Shown: positions 26,047-33,261 of the stretch, piece after piece | Layout: each line of letters opens with the position of its first letter | Position numbering within the stretch: the first letter of the stretch is position 1 | Assembly (NCBI GenBank): GCA_025355725.1 | Contig: JANXZC010000161.1 | Span: 1 to 37,761, forward strand | Direction: 5' to 3' | Length of the DNA: 37,761 bases | From: Syntrophus sp. (in: bacteria) | GTDB taxonomy: Bacteria; Desulfobacterota; Syntrophia; Syntrophales; UBA8958 | The notes under the pieces: generated by a model | The model's database searches: none | Told to the model about the DNA's origin: nothing | What the model saw: the letters and a program-made list of their open reading frames with translations, nothing else | Translations under genes and position numbers: made by a program

Positions 26047-26958
26047 ATGGAAATATTCATGACTGGAGGCACGGGATTTGTCGGAACATATATGACCAAG
26101 CGTCTCATTTCAGAAGGTCATACAGTTACCATTCTGACACAGGCGCTCAATGGCACGGAATTAAAAATGGCGGGGCTCGCCTATCTCATAGGTAATCCGA
26201 CCATTACAGGTAAATGGCAGGAGGCGGTCCGGGAGCATGATGTAATCATTAACCTTGCCGGAGCTTCCATTTTCAGCCGCTGGACACAGGACCAAAGAAA
26301 AATTCTCCTGAGCAGCCGTATCGAAACAACCCGCAATTTGGTTCAAGCCTTGCCGGAGAGCGCAAAGCACAGCACTTTTTTCAGTACATCAGCGGTAGGC
26401 TATTACGGTTTTCATGAAGATGAGGAGCTCATCGAATCGTCTCCACCCGGCAATGATTTTCTGGCAAAGCTGGCCTATGACTGGGAGCAAGAGGCATTAT
26501 GCGCGCAGGGTAAAGGTGCCCGCGTTGTCATTACCCGATTTGGTATCGTGCTGGGAAAGAACGGCGGTGCTTTAGGTCATATGATTCCGTTGTTCAAATA
26601 TTTTTTAGGAGGGCCGCTGGGCAGCGGACGTCAGTGGTTTTCCTGGGTGCACATGCACGATCTTGTCGAAGCGTTTATCTTTTTGCTTAGCCATAAAAAT
26701 ATATCCGGACCTGTAAATATTTGTTCTCCCAATCCCTTGCGTAATAAGGATTTGGGAGAGGCGATTGGCAGAGTACTACACCGGCCTTCGTTCATGCCTG
26801 CGCCGGGGTTTATGATTCGGCTGATCCTGGGTGAATTTGGTGATGTCCTGCTCAAAGGTCAGCGGGTGATTCCCCATCGTCTGCTTGAAGCCGGTTTTCG
26901 ATTTCGCTATTCAAATATCGAAGAGGCACTGAAGAATATTATTCTCGGCGAGAAGTAG
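26047..26958 (+). CDS. TIGR01777-family NAD(P)-dependent epimerase/sugar dehydratase-like protein
   Basis: This extended short-chain dehydrogenase of about 303 residues has the nucleotide-binding motif FMTGGTGFVGTYMTKRL, then VIINLAGASIFSRWTQDQRK, FFSTSAVGYYGFHEDEEL (active-site YxxxK is replaced by a divergent pattern, usual in this subfamily) and VITRFGIVLGKNGGALGHMI. The family is often called SulA/YfcH and its role is not established. The frame opens at a GTG at 26038, but AGGAGG is 8 nt before the ATG at 26047. It is monocistronic, sits between the toxin-antitoxin pair and the defence island, and has a backbone-like composition. Confidence 0.9.
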   Translation: MEIFMTGGTGFVGTYMTKRLISEGHTVTILTQALNGTELKMAGLAYLIGNPTITGKWQEAVREHDVIINLAGASIFSRWTQDQRKILLSSRIETTRNLVQALPESAKHSTFFSTSAVGYYGFHEDEELIESSPPGNDFLAKLAYDWEQEALCAQGKGARVVITRFGIVLGKNGGALGHMIPLFKYFLGGPLGSGRQWFSWVHMHDLVEAFIFLLSHKNISGPVNICSPNPLRNKDLGEAIGRVLHRPSFMPAPGFMIRLILGEFGDVLLKGQRVIPHRLLEAGFRFRYSNIEEALKNIILGEK

Positions 26959-27053
26959 TATTTGTTTGATATCTCCTACTATATGGCGTTGAGGCCGGTT
27001 CATGGCATATATTCATAAACCGCACACACGCAATTGCAAATACAAGTCCTTAG

Positions 27054-27069
27054 CGTAAGCATTCTTACG
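27054..27069. promoter_or_regulatory. Inverted repeat upstream of the DUF262-HEPN operon
   Basis: CGTAAG (27054-27059) and CTTACG (27064-27069) are separated by CATT. The element lies about 80 bp before the DUF262 start, in an AT-rich promoter-like region, and could be an operator. No dedicated regulator gene is adjacent. Confidence 0.3.
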
Positions 27070-27146
27070 ATTGATTTACGAATGAACGAAAAATTATCTG
27101 TGAATCAAAATGCAGTAGGTACCTAAAAAACAAGGAAGGAAACACA

Positions 27147-27362
27147 ATGGAACTCCAGAAAGAGATCGATATGGCGCGAAAAGACATCAGGACGGACTCA
27201 TATTCTGTCTCGATAGGCGAATGGATAAGCATGTACGAAAAGGACGAAATTGATATTCACCCAGAATTTCAGCGCTTTTACCGATGGACTTCTGCACAGA
27301 AATCTCGCCTAATAGAATCAATTTTTCTTGGGATCCCGATTCCGCCGATATTTGTCGCGCAA
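27147..27362 (+). pseudogene. DUF262 protein, 5' fragment (interrupted by IS21 element)
   Basis: This fragment holds the first 72 codons of a DUF262-family protein. It contains the typical N-terminal signature HPEFQRFYRWTSAQKSRLIE, then SIFLGIPIPPIFVAQ. DUF262 is the ParB/Srx-like nuclease/NTPase module found in GmrS/GmrSD type IV restriction enzymes, the BREX accessory enzyme BrxU and many defence proteins. The reading frame is broken by the insertion sequence at 27363; beyond it the frame runs only four codons to a stop. The rest of the gene lies at 30013-30900. AAGGAAGG precedes the ATG. Joined across the target duplication, the two parts give a 367-residue protein. Confidence 0.9.
27358..27362. 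repeat. Left target-site duplication (CGCAA)
   Basis: The five bases CGCAA directly precede the left end of the insertion sequence and are repeated at 30008-30012 directly after its right end. Removing the element and one copy restores ...FVAQ RKDG... in frame. Confidence 0.9.
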
Positions 27363-27464
27363 TGCGTATTCCGCTGATTCCGCCACTCGATTCCGGAGGA
27401 AGCCGCCACCCTGTTCCGTTGCAAAGCGCCATGGGATTCCGGATGATTCCGCCACCCCTGGTCG
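27363..27464. repeat. Left-end iteron array of the IS21 element
   Basis: Starting from the terminal TGCGTATTCCG, units of 22-23 bp ending in (A/G)TTCCG follow at 27374-27395, 27396-27418, 27419-27441 and 27442-27464; the last unit is degenerate. The unit core is C-C-G-C-C-A-C. They are the inverted complement of the array at the right end. Confidence 0.75.
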
Positions 27465-27509
27465 GAGCGTAGCGACGCTGGTTTTTAGCTCTTTCTCATA
27501 GATGCTTTT

Positions 27510-28253
27510 TCAGGTCAAGCCCGCATATTTTTTCCTCATAGAGTCTCCTTTCATAGACATGTTTATCTTATGGGCGTTATGGATCAGCCGGTCGAGGATG
27601 GCGTCGGCAATGGTGGGATCGCCGATCTGTTCATGCCAATGCTCGACGGGCAGTTGACTGGTGACGATGGTGGAAGCATGACCATGCCTCTCCTCAACGA
27701 CCTCCAGGAGGTCTCTTCGTTCGGAATCGGTCATGGGCGCGAGGCCGAGATCATCAATCACCAGGACATGGGCCTTGGCGAGTTTGTTGATGGTTTTACC
27801 GTAGCTTCCGTCTCCCTTGGCCAAGGCCATTTGGTAGGAGAACTTGGGAGAACGGATGTAGAAGGCGCGGTATCCTTCCCGGCAGGCTTTGTTGGTCAGG
27901 GCGCAGGCAAGGAAAGTCTTTCCCGCGCCGGTGGGGCCGGTGATGATGATATTGTGGTGGCGCCTGACCCAGTCACAGGAGATGAGGTTCATCATGACAG
28001 ATTGGTCGATTCCCCTCGGGGTTTTGTAGTCGATATCCTCCACGCAGGCGTTGAGTTTCAGCCGGGCATTTTTCAGATAGCGATCCATCCGGTTGTTTTC
28101 CTTCCAGGTCCATTGGCGATCAACGATGAGGCCGAAACGCTCTGCAAAGGAGAGTCTGTCCATATCCGGCTGATTGAGCTGATCGGCAAAGGCCTCCGCC
28201 ATGCCCGTCAGTTTCAGTTCATAAAGTTTGTTTATGGTCTGTTGATCAAGCAT
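27510..28253 (-). CDS. istB: IS21 family helper ATPase IstB
   Basis: This 247-residue AAA+ ATPase resembles DnaC and assembles with IstA for target selection. The N-terminus (MLDQQTINKLYELKLTGMAE) is typical of IstB. Walker A is GPTGAGKTFLACAL (about residue 105-115), Walker B LVIDDLGLAP, and sensor region TIVTSQLPVEHWHEQIGDPT followed by DAILDRLIHNAHKI, the conserved IstB C-terminal box. The frame is open further upstream to 28352, but the ATG at 28253 overlaps the istA stop by 8 nt and matches the family start. The gene looks complete. Confidence 0.95.
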   Translation of the reverse strand: MLDQQTINKLYELKLTGMAEAFADQLNQPDMDRLSFAERFGLIVDRQWTWKENNRMDRYLKNARLKLNACVEDIDYKTPRGIDQSVMMNLISCDWVRRHHNIIITGPTGAGKTFLACALTNKACREGYRAFYIRSPKFSYQMALAKGDGSYGKTINKLAKAHVLVIDDLGLAPMTDSERRDLLEVVEERHGHASTIVTSQLPVEHWHEQIGDPTIADAILDRLIHNAHKINMSMKGDSMRKKYAGLT

Positions 28254-29787
28254 GGGCGGCCTCCTTTTGCTGGTAATATTCCCGACCCCGGATGTTGTAA
28301 TGGATGATCTGTTTTTCGGGAGAGGAGGATTCCGGCAAGTCCTGTTTGTCAAGATTGTTTTTCAGGATTGACTCGACGCTCTTGTAGCTATAGGCCTTCA
28401 GAAGCAGGGCGCGACTGCAGGCGGCCTCCACCCGCTCGGCCGAGTATTGCTTTACCAGCCTCATGATACCCAGGCAGGAGCGGAAACCCTGCTCCGGATG
28501 TTTACGGGTCTCCATAATGCAGGTAGCCAGATTCCTGGTATTGGGTCCGTTTTTACCTGCCCAGTCCAAGATCCGGGAAGGGGTCCATTCCAGATATTTC
28601 TGATGGGACTTGGGCATATGTTCCGTCAGGGAGGTGTGTTTATATTTTTCATAACTGCGCGCATGGCTGGTGACGCGACAGTTCTTGAACAATATCTCCA
28701 CAGTGGTTGCCGACAGCCACACTTCAACCTGCTCTTTTATAAGCTGATAGGGGACACTGTAATAGTGATCTTCAATCTCGATATGATAGTCGATGCTGAC
28801 CCGGACCTTCTTACATTCGGCATATACATAGGGGATGGAAGGAAGGGCTTTTAAAGCCGTCCGGTCTATGGTTTCGTAAAGACTCCTCCGGCTGCCGTTC
28901 ATCTTCTTGAACTTGCGGCTGTTGAGTTCCTGAAGTTTTTCGGCAATGGCCTTGTTCAACTCCTCGATGCTGAAGAAAGTGTGGTTCCGAAGCGCCGCCA
29001 GAATCCAGCGTTCCGCCACGAGAACCGCCGACTCCACCTTGGCCTTGTCCTTTGGTTTGCGGATGCGGGCGGGAATGACAACTGTGCCATAATGTTGCGC
29101 CATCTTATGATAGGTTGGATTGATGTCCGGTTCGTAGTAGCAGGGTCGTTTAATTCCCGTTTTAAGATTGTCCGGAACAAGGATCTCCGGGACGCCCCCA
29201 AAGAAAGTAAGCGCCCGGACATTGGCCTCGATCCATGAGGGAAGATCCTGAGAAAAACTTGCCCAGGCATATGTGTAACTGCTGGCGCCCAGAGTGGCCA
29301 AAAAGAGAACCGCTTCCCTGGTTTCCCCGGTGTCCGGGTCCGTCACAAGAATCGTCTGGCCGGCATAATCGACAAAGGCTTTTTCACCGGCCCGGTGGGT
29401 CTGGCGAAGGCAGACATCCAGCTTATCGCTCCATTGGTGATAATGGTGACAAAACTGACTGTACTGATACCCACCCGGATTGGCCTGCCTGTATTCCAGC
29501 CACAGCAGGTTGAGAGTTACCGACTTACGGGTCAATTCCTTGCGGATATATTCCATGTCGGGGAGACCACGCTTTTCGGATGTATCCGTCGGTGGGGGCG
29601 GAAACAGGAGTGCCTCCAACTGACTATCATCGAGATCTGCCGCCAGCGGCCAACTCAGTCCGGCACTTTGAGCACGTCCCACGTACTCCCTGACCGTACT
29701 GCGGGCAATGTTGCAACTTTGAGAAACCTGCTTGTTGGAGAACTTTTTCTCCCACTTTAATCGTAAAACTTCTTTTATGGTACGCAT
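28246..29787 (-). CDS. istA: IS21 family transposase IstA
   Basis: This DDE transposase is about 513 residues. The N-terminal HTH has MRTIKEVLRLKWEKKFSNKQ and CNIARSTVREYVGRA. The catalytic core has FVDYAGQTI (first Asp region), VPDNLKTGI (second Asp) and RKPKDKAKVESAV (Glu region), all IS21/IstA signatures. The C-terminal Mu-like barrel includes YHIEIEDHYYSVPYQL. The frame is open to 29808, but the ATG at 29787 has AAAGG about 7 nt upstream and gives the family N-terminus MRTIKEVL. It overlaps istB by 8 nt. There is no sign of inactivation. Confidence 0.95.
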   Translation of the reverse strand: MRTIKEVLRLKWEKKFSNKQVSQSCNIARSTVREYVGRAQSAGLSWPLAADLDDSQLEALLFPPPPTDTSEKRGLPDMEYIRKELTRKSVTLNLLWLEYRQANPGGYQYSQFCHHYHQWSDKLDVCLRQTHRAGEKAFVDYAGQTILVTDPDTGETREAVLFLATLGASSYTYAWASFSQDLPSWIEANVRALTFFGGVPEILVPDNLKTGIKRPCYYEPDINPTYHKMAQHYGTVVIPARIRKPKDKAKVESAVLVAERWILAALRNHTFFSIEELNKAIAEKLQELNSRKFKKMNGSRRSLYETIDRTALKALPSIPYVYAECKKVRVSIDYHIEIEDHYYSVPYQLIKEQVEVWLSATTVEILFKNCRVTSHARSYEKYKHTSLTEHMPKSHQKYLEWTPSRILDWAGKNGPNTRNLATCIMETRKHPEQGFRSCLGIMRLVKQYSAERVEAACSRALLLKAYSYKSVESILKNNLDKQDLPESSSPEKQIIHYNIRGREYYQQKEAAHA

Positions 29788-29904
29788 GGATAACCTTTCT
29801 GCCGCCAATGTAACCTCCGGGTTTTTCCGGAAAGCTCTAACGGCTTTTATTTACTGGATTTATCCAGCGTCTACATACCATCCTCAGGGGGTGGCGGAAT
29901 GGGC

Positions 29905-30007
29905 CGGAATCGAGTGGCGGCTTCCCCCGGAATTGGGTGGCGGAATGAAACGGAATCAGGTGGCGCTTTCAAGCGGAATCAGCTGGCGGCTTGTGCCGGA
30001 ATACGCA
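29905..30007. repeat. Right-end tandem array of 23-bp units in the IS21 element
   Basis: Four consecutive units of exactly 23 bp start with CGGAAT at 29905, 29928, 29951 and 29974, and a truncated fifth at 29997 forms the terminus. The shared core is CGGAATC-x-x-GTGGCGGCTT. A further partial unit precedes at 29891. The spacing of roughly two helical turns suggests repeated transposase-binding sites on one face of the DNA. Confidence 0.8.
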
Positions 30008-30012
30008 CGCAA
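30008..30012. repeat. Right target-site duplication (CGCAA)
   Basis: This direct copy of 27358-27362 immediately follows the right end of the insertion sequence. Confidence 0.9.
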
Positions 30013-30900
30013 CGCAAAGACGGTGTTTGGGATGTGGTTGACGGCCTTCAACGCTTGTCAACGATCTACCAGTTTGCAGGAATTCTAAAAAATGAACAAG
30101 GAAAATTGATTGAACCGCTCGTACTTGAAACAACAAAGTATTTGCCATCACTGGTTAGGTACAAGTGGGAAGATCAGCGTGATCCTTCACACTCACTTGA
30201 TGCAACTCAACGTCTTCTTATCAAACGTGCAAAGATCGATGTATCCATCATTCTCAGAGAAAGTGAAGGAAGAGCCAAGTACGAACTCTTTCAACGACTC
30301 AATACTGGCGGCTCACTCCTAGAAGATCAAGAAGTCCGAAATGCGATATTGGTTATGGAGAACAGAAAGTTCTATGAGTGGCTTCGAAAGTTGTCCTCTA
30401 ACAAAGATTTCGTAGAATGCACAGCTGTATCAGACCGGAATATTGAGGAACAATACGACATGGAACTTGCTCTAAGGTTTCTGGTATTCCATCGCATACC
30501 CGACAACGAATTAAAGACACTGGGTGATATAGGAGACTTTCTCACGGATTCTGCTGTCAAGATTGCTCGCGATGAGTCATACGACCTAAAAGATGCTAAA
30601 GATGCGTTTATTAACACATTTGATCTCATCAATAAGGAACTTGGGAGCGATGCATTTCGACGCTATGACCCAACACGTAAGCGATTTGTCGGTGGTTTTT
30701 CGGTATCTGCATTTGAGGCAGTTAGTCTAGGAGTAGGATATAACTATAAAGACCTTATAAAAAAAACAGGCACATTACGTGAAAAGGTGAAAAATCTTTG
30801 GGGAGATCCAAAGTTCACTAGAAATTCAGGCTCAGGAATAAGGGCGTCCTCACGGTTGCCCAAAATTGTGCCTTATGGGAGGAAACTGTTTAGGCCGTGA
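30013..30900 (+). pseudogene. DUF262 protein, 3' fragment (after IS21 insertion)
   Basis: This fragment holds the remaining 295 codons of the interrupted DUF262 gene. It opens RKDGVWDVVDGLQRLSTIYQ, with the family motif DGLQR (usually DGQQR), and continues with FQRLNTGGSLLEDQEVRNAI, another DUF262 hallmark. There is no C-terminal DUF1524 HNH domain, so alone it is not a full GmrSD enzyme. A frame from an ATG at 29899 inside the element runs into it and could give a fusion peptide. The stop overlaps the GTG start of the following HEPN gene by 4 nt, so the insertion may also lower HEPN expression. AT-rich composition suggests transfer. Confidence 0.88.
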
Positions 30901-31535
30901 AAATTAGAACAGAAGAGAACCTCTTTGACCGTCTATCAGAAGATCTAATCTGGAGAAAGCGCGAAATTACGATCATGCGCTGGCTTATAGGGCAAGCGAG
31001 TCCAGATAGGCGAAATGCATTGCTGCGAGCGACTGTAACTCTCATATATGCACATTGGGAAGGATTCATCAAGACCGCAGGGGCTTCATATCTCGAATTT
31101 ATACATTTTCGACGCTTGAAACATTCCGAATTGGCACAAAATTTTGTCGCCCTTTCTGCACGATCAATTCTCAGGCAAGCTGGTTCAACAAATAAAATAG
31201 CTTCTCATTTGGAAGTTGTAAAGTTTTTCACGTCGAAACTTGAAGAACAGAGCCGCATTCCCTATCAGAATGAAATTGATACGGGGGCTAATCTATCTTC
31301 AGTGTTACTGAAAGATATTGTTGAGACACTGGGGCTTGAATTTTCTCCGTATGAAACAAAAACCCACTTGATAGACAATCAACTTCTTCGAAATCGGAAT
31401 ACGATCGCCCATGGCGAGTACATGTTTATTGATGAGGATAGTGTTAATGAGTTATTAACCGAAGTGCTTGGTATGTTAGAAATGTTCCGAACGCAGATTG
31501 ATAATGCGGTTGCGCTTAACGCTTACCGATCATGA
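30897..31535 (+). CDS. HEPN-domain putative ribonuclease (MAE_28990/MAE_18760-like)
   Basis: This 212-residue helical protein starts at a GTG overlapping the DUF262 stop (GTGA). It has EDLIWRKREITIMRWLIGQA, then TLIYAHWEGFIKTAGASYLE, a pattern seen in MAE_28990-type HEPN proteins. The HEPN catalytic motif R-x4-6-H is present in LLRNRNTIAHGEYM near residue 168. HEPN proteins with this motif are metal-independent RNases that commonly act as toxins or effectors in defence and toxin-antitoxin systems. Families of this kind are often coded next to DUF262 proteins. The coupling of the two start/stop codons argues for one functional unit, now disturbed by the insertion. The gene itself looks intact. 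Confidence is high for the HEPN call and lower for the family. Confidence 0.75.
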   Translation: MKIRTEENLFDRLSEDLIWRKREITIMRWLIGQASPDRRNALLRATVTLIYAHWEGFIKTAGASYLEFIHFRRLKHSELAQNFVALSARSILRQAGSTNKIASHLEVVKFFTSKLEEQSRIPYQNEIDTGANLSSVLLKDIVETLGLEFSPYETKTHLIDNQLLRNRNTIAHGEYMFIDEDSVNELLTEVLGMLEMFRTQIDNAVALNAYRS

Positions 31536-31828
31536 GAGTTCAAAGTCTTGACAGCTTATTTTCTTGTCTTGTCCCGGATGCCTTACTAAAAACAACAAAT
31601 CATCAACATCATTAAATACGCAATATCTAAGCCGTAATCAATGATAGTATTATCTCTCCAATTTTGATATGGGTGCAGTGATCTGATGTCCGGCCGGTTC
31701 TGTGATGGGCCGATGCCTACCGGATACACGATGCAGTATTGTGACACCACCGGTAAATCAGGCGTTAAACTGAGGAGAATAAAGATCACCCCGTAGTAAA
31801 AGGATGAACTGATCGACTTGATTCTCAT
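31536..31828. other. Spacer between the HEPN gene and the BREX operon
   Basis: This 293-bp stretch has no convincing gene. It contains a consensus-like TTGACA at 31548-31553 without a good -10 at the usual distance. The base composition shifts from AT-rich to moderately GC-rich within it. It should contain the BREX promoter, but none could be assigned with confidence. Confidence 0.35.
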
Positions 31829-32713
31829 ATGTTGGTCAAGCACCGACTCGCCTCCGCATTTGTACCGGTTAAACAGGCAGTTACTAGAATAACTGTAAGG
31901 GCAAACTTATTGAAGGCAACTCCGAAAACAGATAATGAGGAACGGATCTATGCCCTTGGCTTCCGCACCGGCAAGTTCAGTGTCCACACCAGCCGAACCA
32001 TGATGCTTACCGAACTGAAAACCATTCTTGCTGCATTACCGCCAGAAGCAACCAAAGATGATTATTTCCGGGGCATCATTGAAGACAACCTGCTTGGTAA
32101 AACCACACTGAAAGCAAGAAACCTAACCGCACAGCATTTAGCGGAACTCTATAGCTTGGATGCCAACGTCTGCCTGTTCCGCGTTTTGCGCTGCCTCTGG
32201 GTCATGGAAGAGCAGGCCCGCCCTGTCCTGGCACTTCTGTGCGCCCTAGCCAGAGATACCCTGCTTCGCGCCTCTTTAGATCGAATCCTGCAAGCACAAG
32301 CTGGCGAGCATCTATCCACAGCCGATATGGTCGCCTGGCTGGGTAGTCAACTGCCCGAGAGATTCAGTCGTGCCACGATCACCTCCACCGCGCAGAACAT
32401 CAATTCTACATGGACCCAGGCTGGCTATCTGTTCGGCAAGCGCAACAAAAAGCGCACACTGCCTCTCGTCACACCAGCCGCCGTGACCTTCGGCCTGTTG
32501 CTAGCCTACGTGGAAGGCGCCCGTGCCCAGCGTCTCTTCGACAGCTTCTGGGTCAATGCGTTGGATACTCCCAAGGACAAGATTCATGACCTTGCCGTCG
32601 CAGCTTTTCAGCACGGGTGGTTGGATTACCGCCGTGCCGGAGATGTCATTGACATTCGTTTCCCCAATTTACTGACCTTCCGTGAACAGGAGATATTGAG
32701 TGAGCAAACTTGA
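31829..32713 (+). CDS. brxA: BREX protein BrxA-like (DUF1819-type)
   Basis: This protein has up to 294 residues; BrxA proteins are typically about 200. It is the first gene of a BREX-type operon and is followed by brxB. The DUF1819-type features are GFRTGKFSVHTSRTMML, then GIIEDNLLGKTTLKARNLTA, and a helical C-terminal half that includes LALLCALARDTLLRASLDRI and QAGYLFGKRNKKRTLPLVTP, ending in RFPNLLTFREQ. BrxA is a small DNA-binding component needed for phage restriction in some BREX systems. The N-terminal start is uncertain: the ATG at 31829 lacks a ribosome binding site, and a TTG near 31908 with AAGGG about 8 nt upstream is an alternative. The end overlaps brxB by 14 nt. Alternative: a BREX-associated subunit of another type. 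Confidence 0.6.
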   Translation: MLVKHRLASAFVPVKQAVTRITVRANLLKATPKTDNEERIYALGFRTGKFSVHTSRTMMLTELKTILAALPPEATKDDYFRGIIEDNLLGKTTLKARNLTAQHLAELYSLDANVCLFRVLRCLWVMEEQARPVLALLCALARDTLLRASLDRILQAQAGEHLSTADMVAWLGSQLPERFSRATITSTAQNINSTWTQAGYLFGKRNKKRTLPLVTPAAVTFGLLLAYVEGARAQRLFDSFWVNALDTPKDKIHDLAVAAFQHGWLDYRRAGDVIDIRFPNLLTFREQEILSEQT

Positions 32714-33251
32714 GAAACTGCTTCGTGAATATGGAAACCATATCGCCATCCCCTGGCAGCACGGACTGGCCGGTGCCCAGCGGGTAATATTCATCGTTTA
32801 CGATAAAACGGATGAACTGCGCATCCGTACCAGAGTGGACGAATTTGAGTTGACAACCAAGAATGCCGCCCACGACTGGAAGCTCCTTGATTTATCCGAC
32901 AGCTTCCCAACCTGGATGGCTGGCCTTGATTATCGGGAGAATTATTTTGAGGCGCCGGAAGACATCGATGGCCTACTTCCACAATTTGTTGACACGGTGG
33001 TTGCATCTGTTACCGATCTCTTGGGACAGCCAGATGTGACCGATCAAACTGTTATCGCCATCATGGGAATCGCATGCCTTTTCGGTTTTGCCAAAGTATC
33101 CGAGATTGTCCAGCGAGTGGCGCCTCATATTCGCGGTCGCCTAGTTGTCTTCTTCCCCGGTGAATATGAGAATAACAATTATCGACTGCTGGACGCCCGG
33201 GACGGCTGGAACTATCTGGCCGTTCCAATCACGGCCCATTCCAAGGCTTAG
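32700..33251 (+). CDS. brxB: BREX protein BrxB (DUF1788)
   Basis: This 183-residue protein opens with SKLEKLLREYGNHIAIPW, then RVIFIVYDKTDELRIRTRVD, which is the DUF1788/BrxB pattern. It continues with WKLLDLSDSFPTWMAGLDYR and ENYFEAPEDID. The end has RGRLVVFFPGEYENNNYRLL and DARDGWNYLAVPI. BrxB is a small core component of BREX loci whose biochemical role is unclear. The start is a GTG at 32700 with AGGAG about 7 nt upstream; it overlaps the brxA gene by 14 nt. It lies 10 bp before brxC, forming one operon. Confidence 0.88.
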   Translation: MSKLEKLLREYGNHIAIPWQHGLAGAQRVIFIVYDKTDELRIRTRVDEFELTTKNAAHDWKLLDLSDSFPTWMAGLDYRENYFEAPEDIDGLLPQFVDTVVASVTDLLGQPDVTDQTVIAIMGIACLFGFAKVSEIVQRVAPHIRGRLVVFFPGEYENNNYRLLDARDGWNYLAVPITAHSKA

Positions 33252-33261
33252 GAGGGATTAA

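Larger units (their letters stand above)
27363..30007 (-). mobile_element. Complete IS21-family insertion sequence
   Basis: This 2,645-bp element is bounded by 5-bp duplications. The ends are inverted repeats beginning TGCGTATTCCG (left) and ending CGGAATACGCA (right), with the 5'-TG...CA-3' termini usual in IS21. It carries istA (transposase) and istB (ATPase helper) on the minus strand, overlapping by 8 nt. Both appear intact. Each end bears an array of 22-23-bp repeats, the expected transposase-binding sites. The intact genes and exact duplications suggest a fairly recent insertion. It splits the DUF262 gene. Confidence 0.95.
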
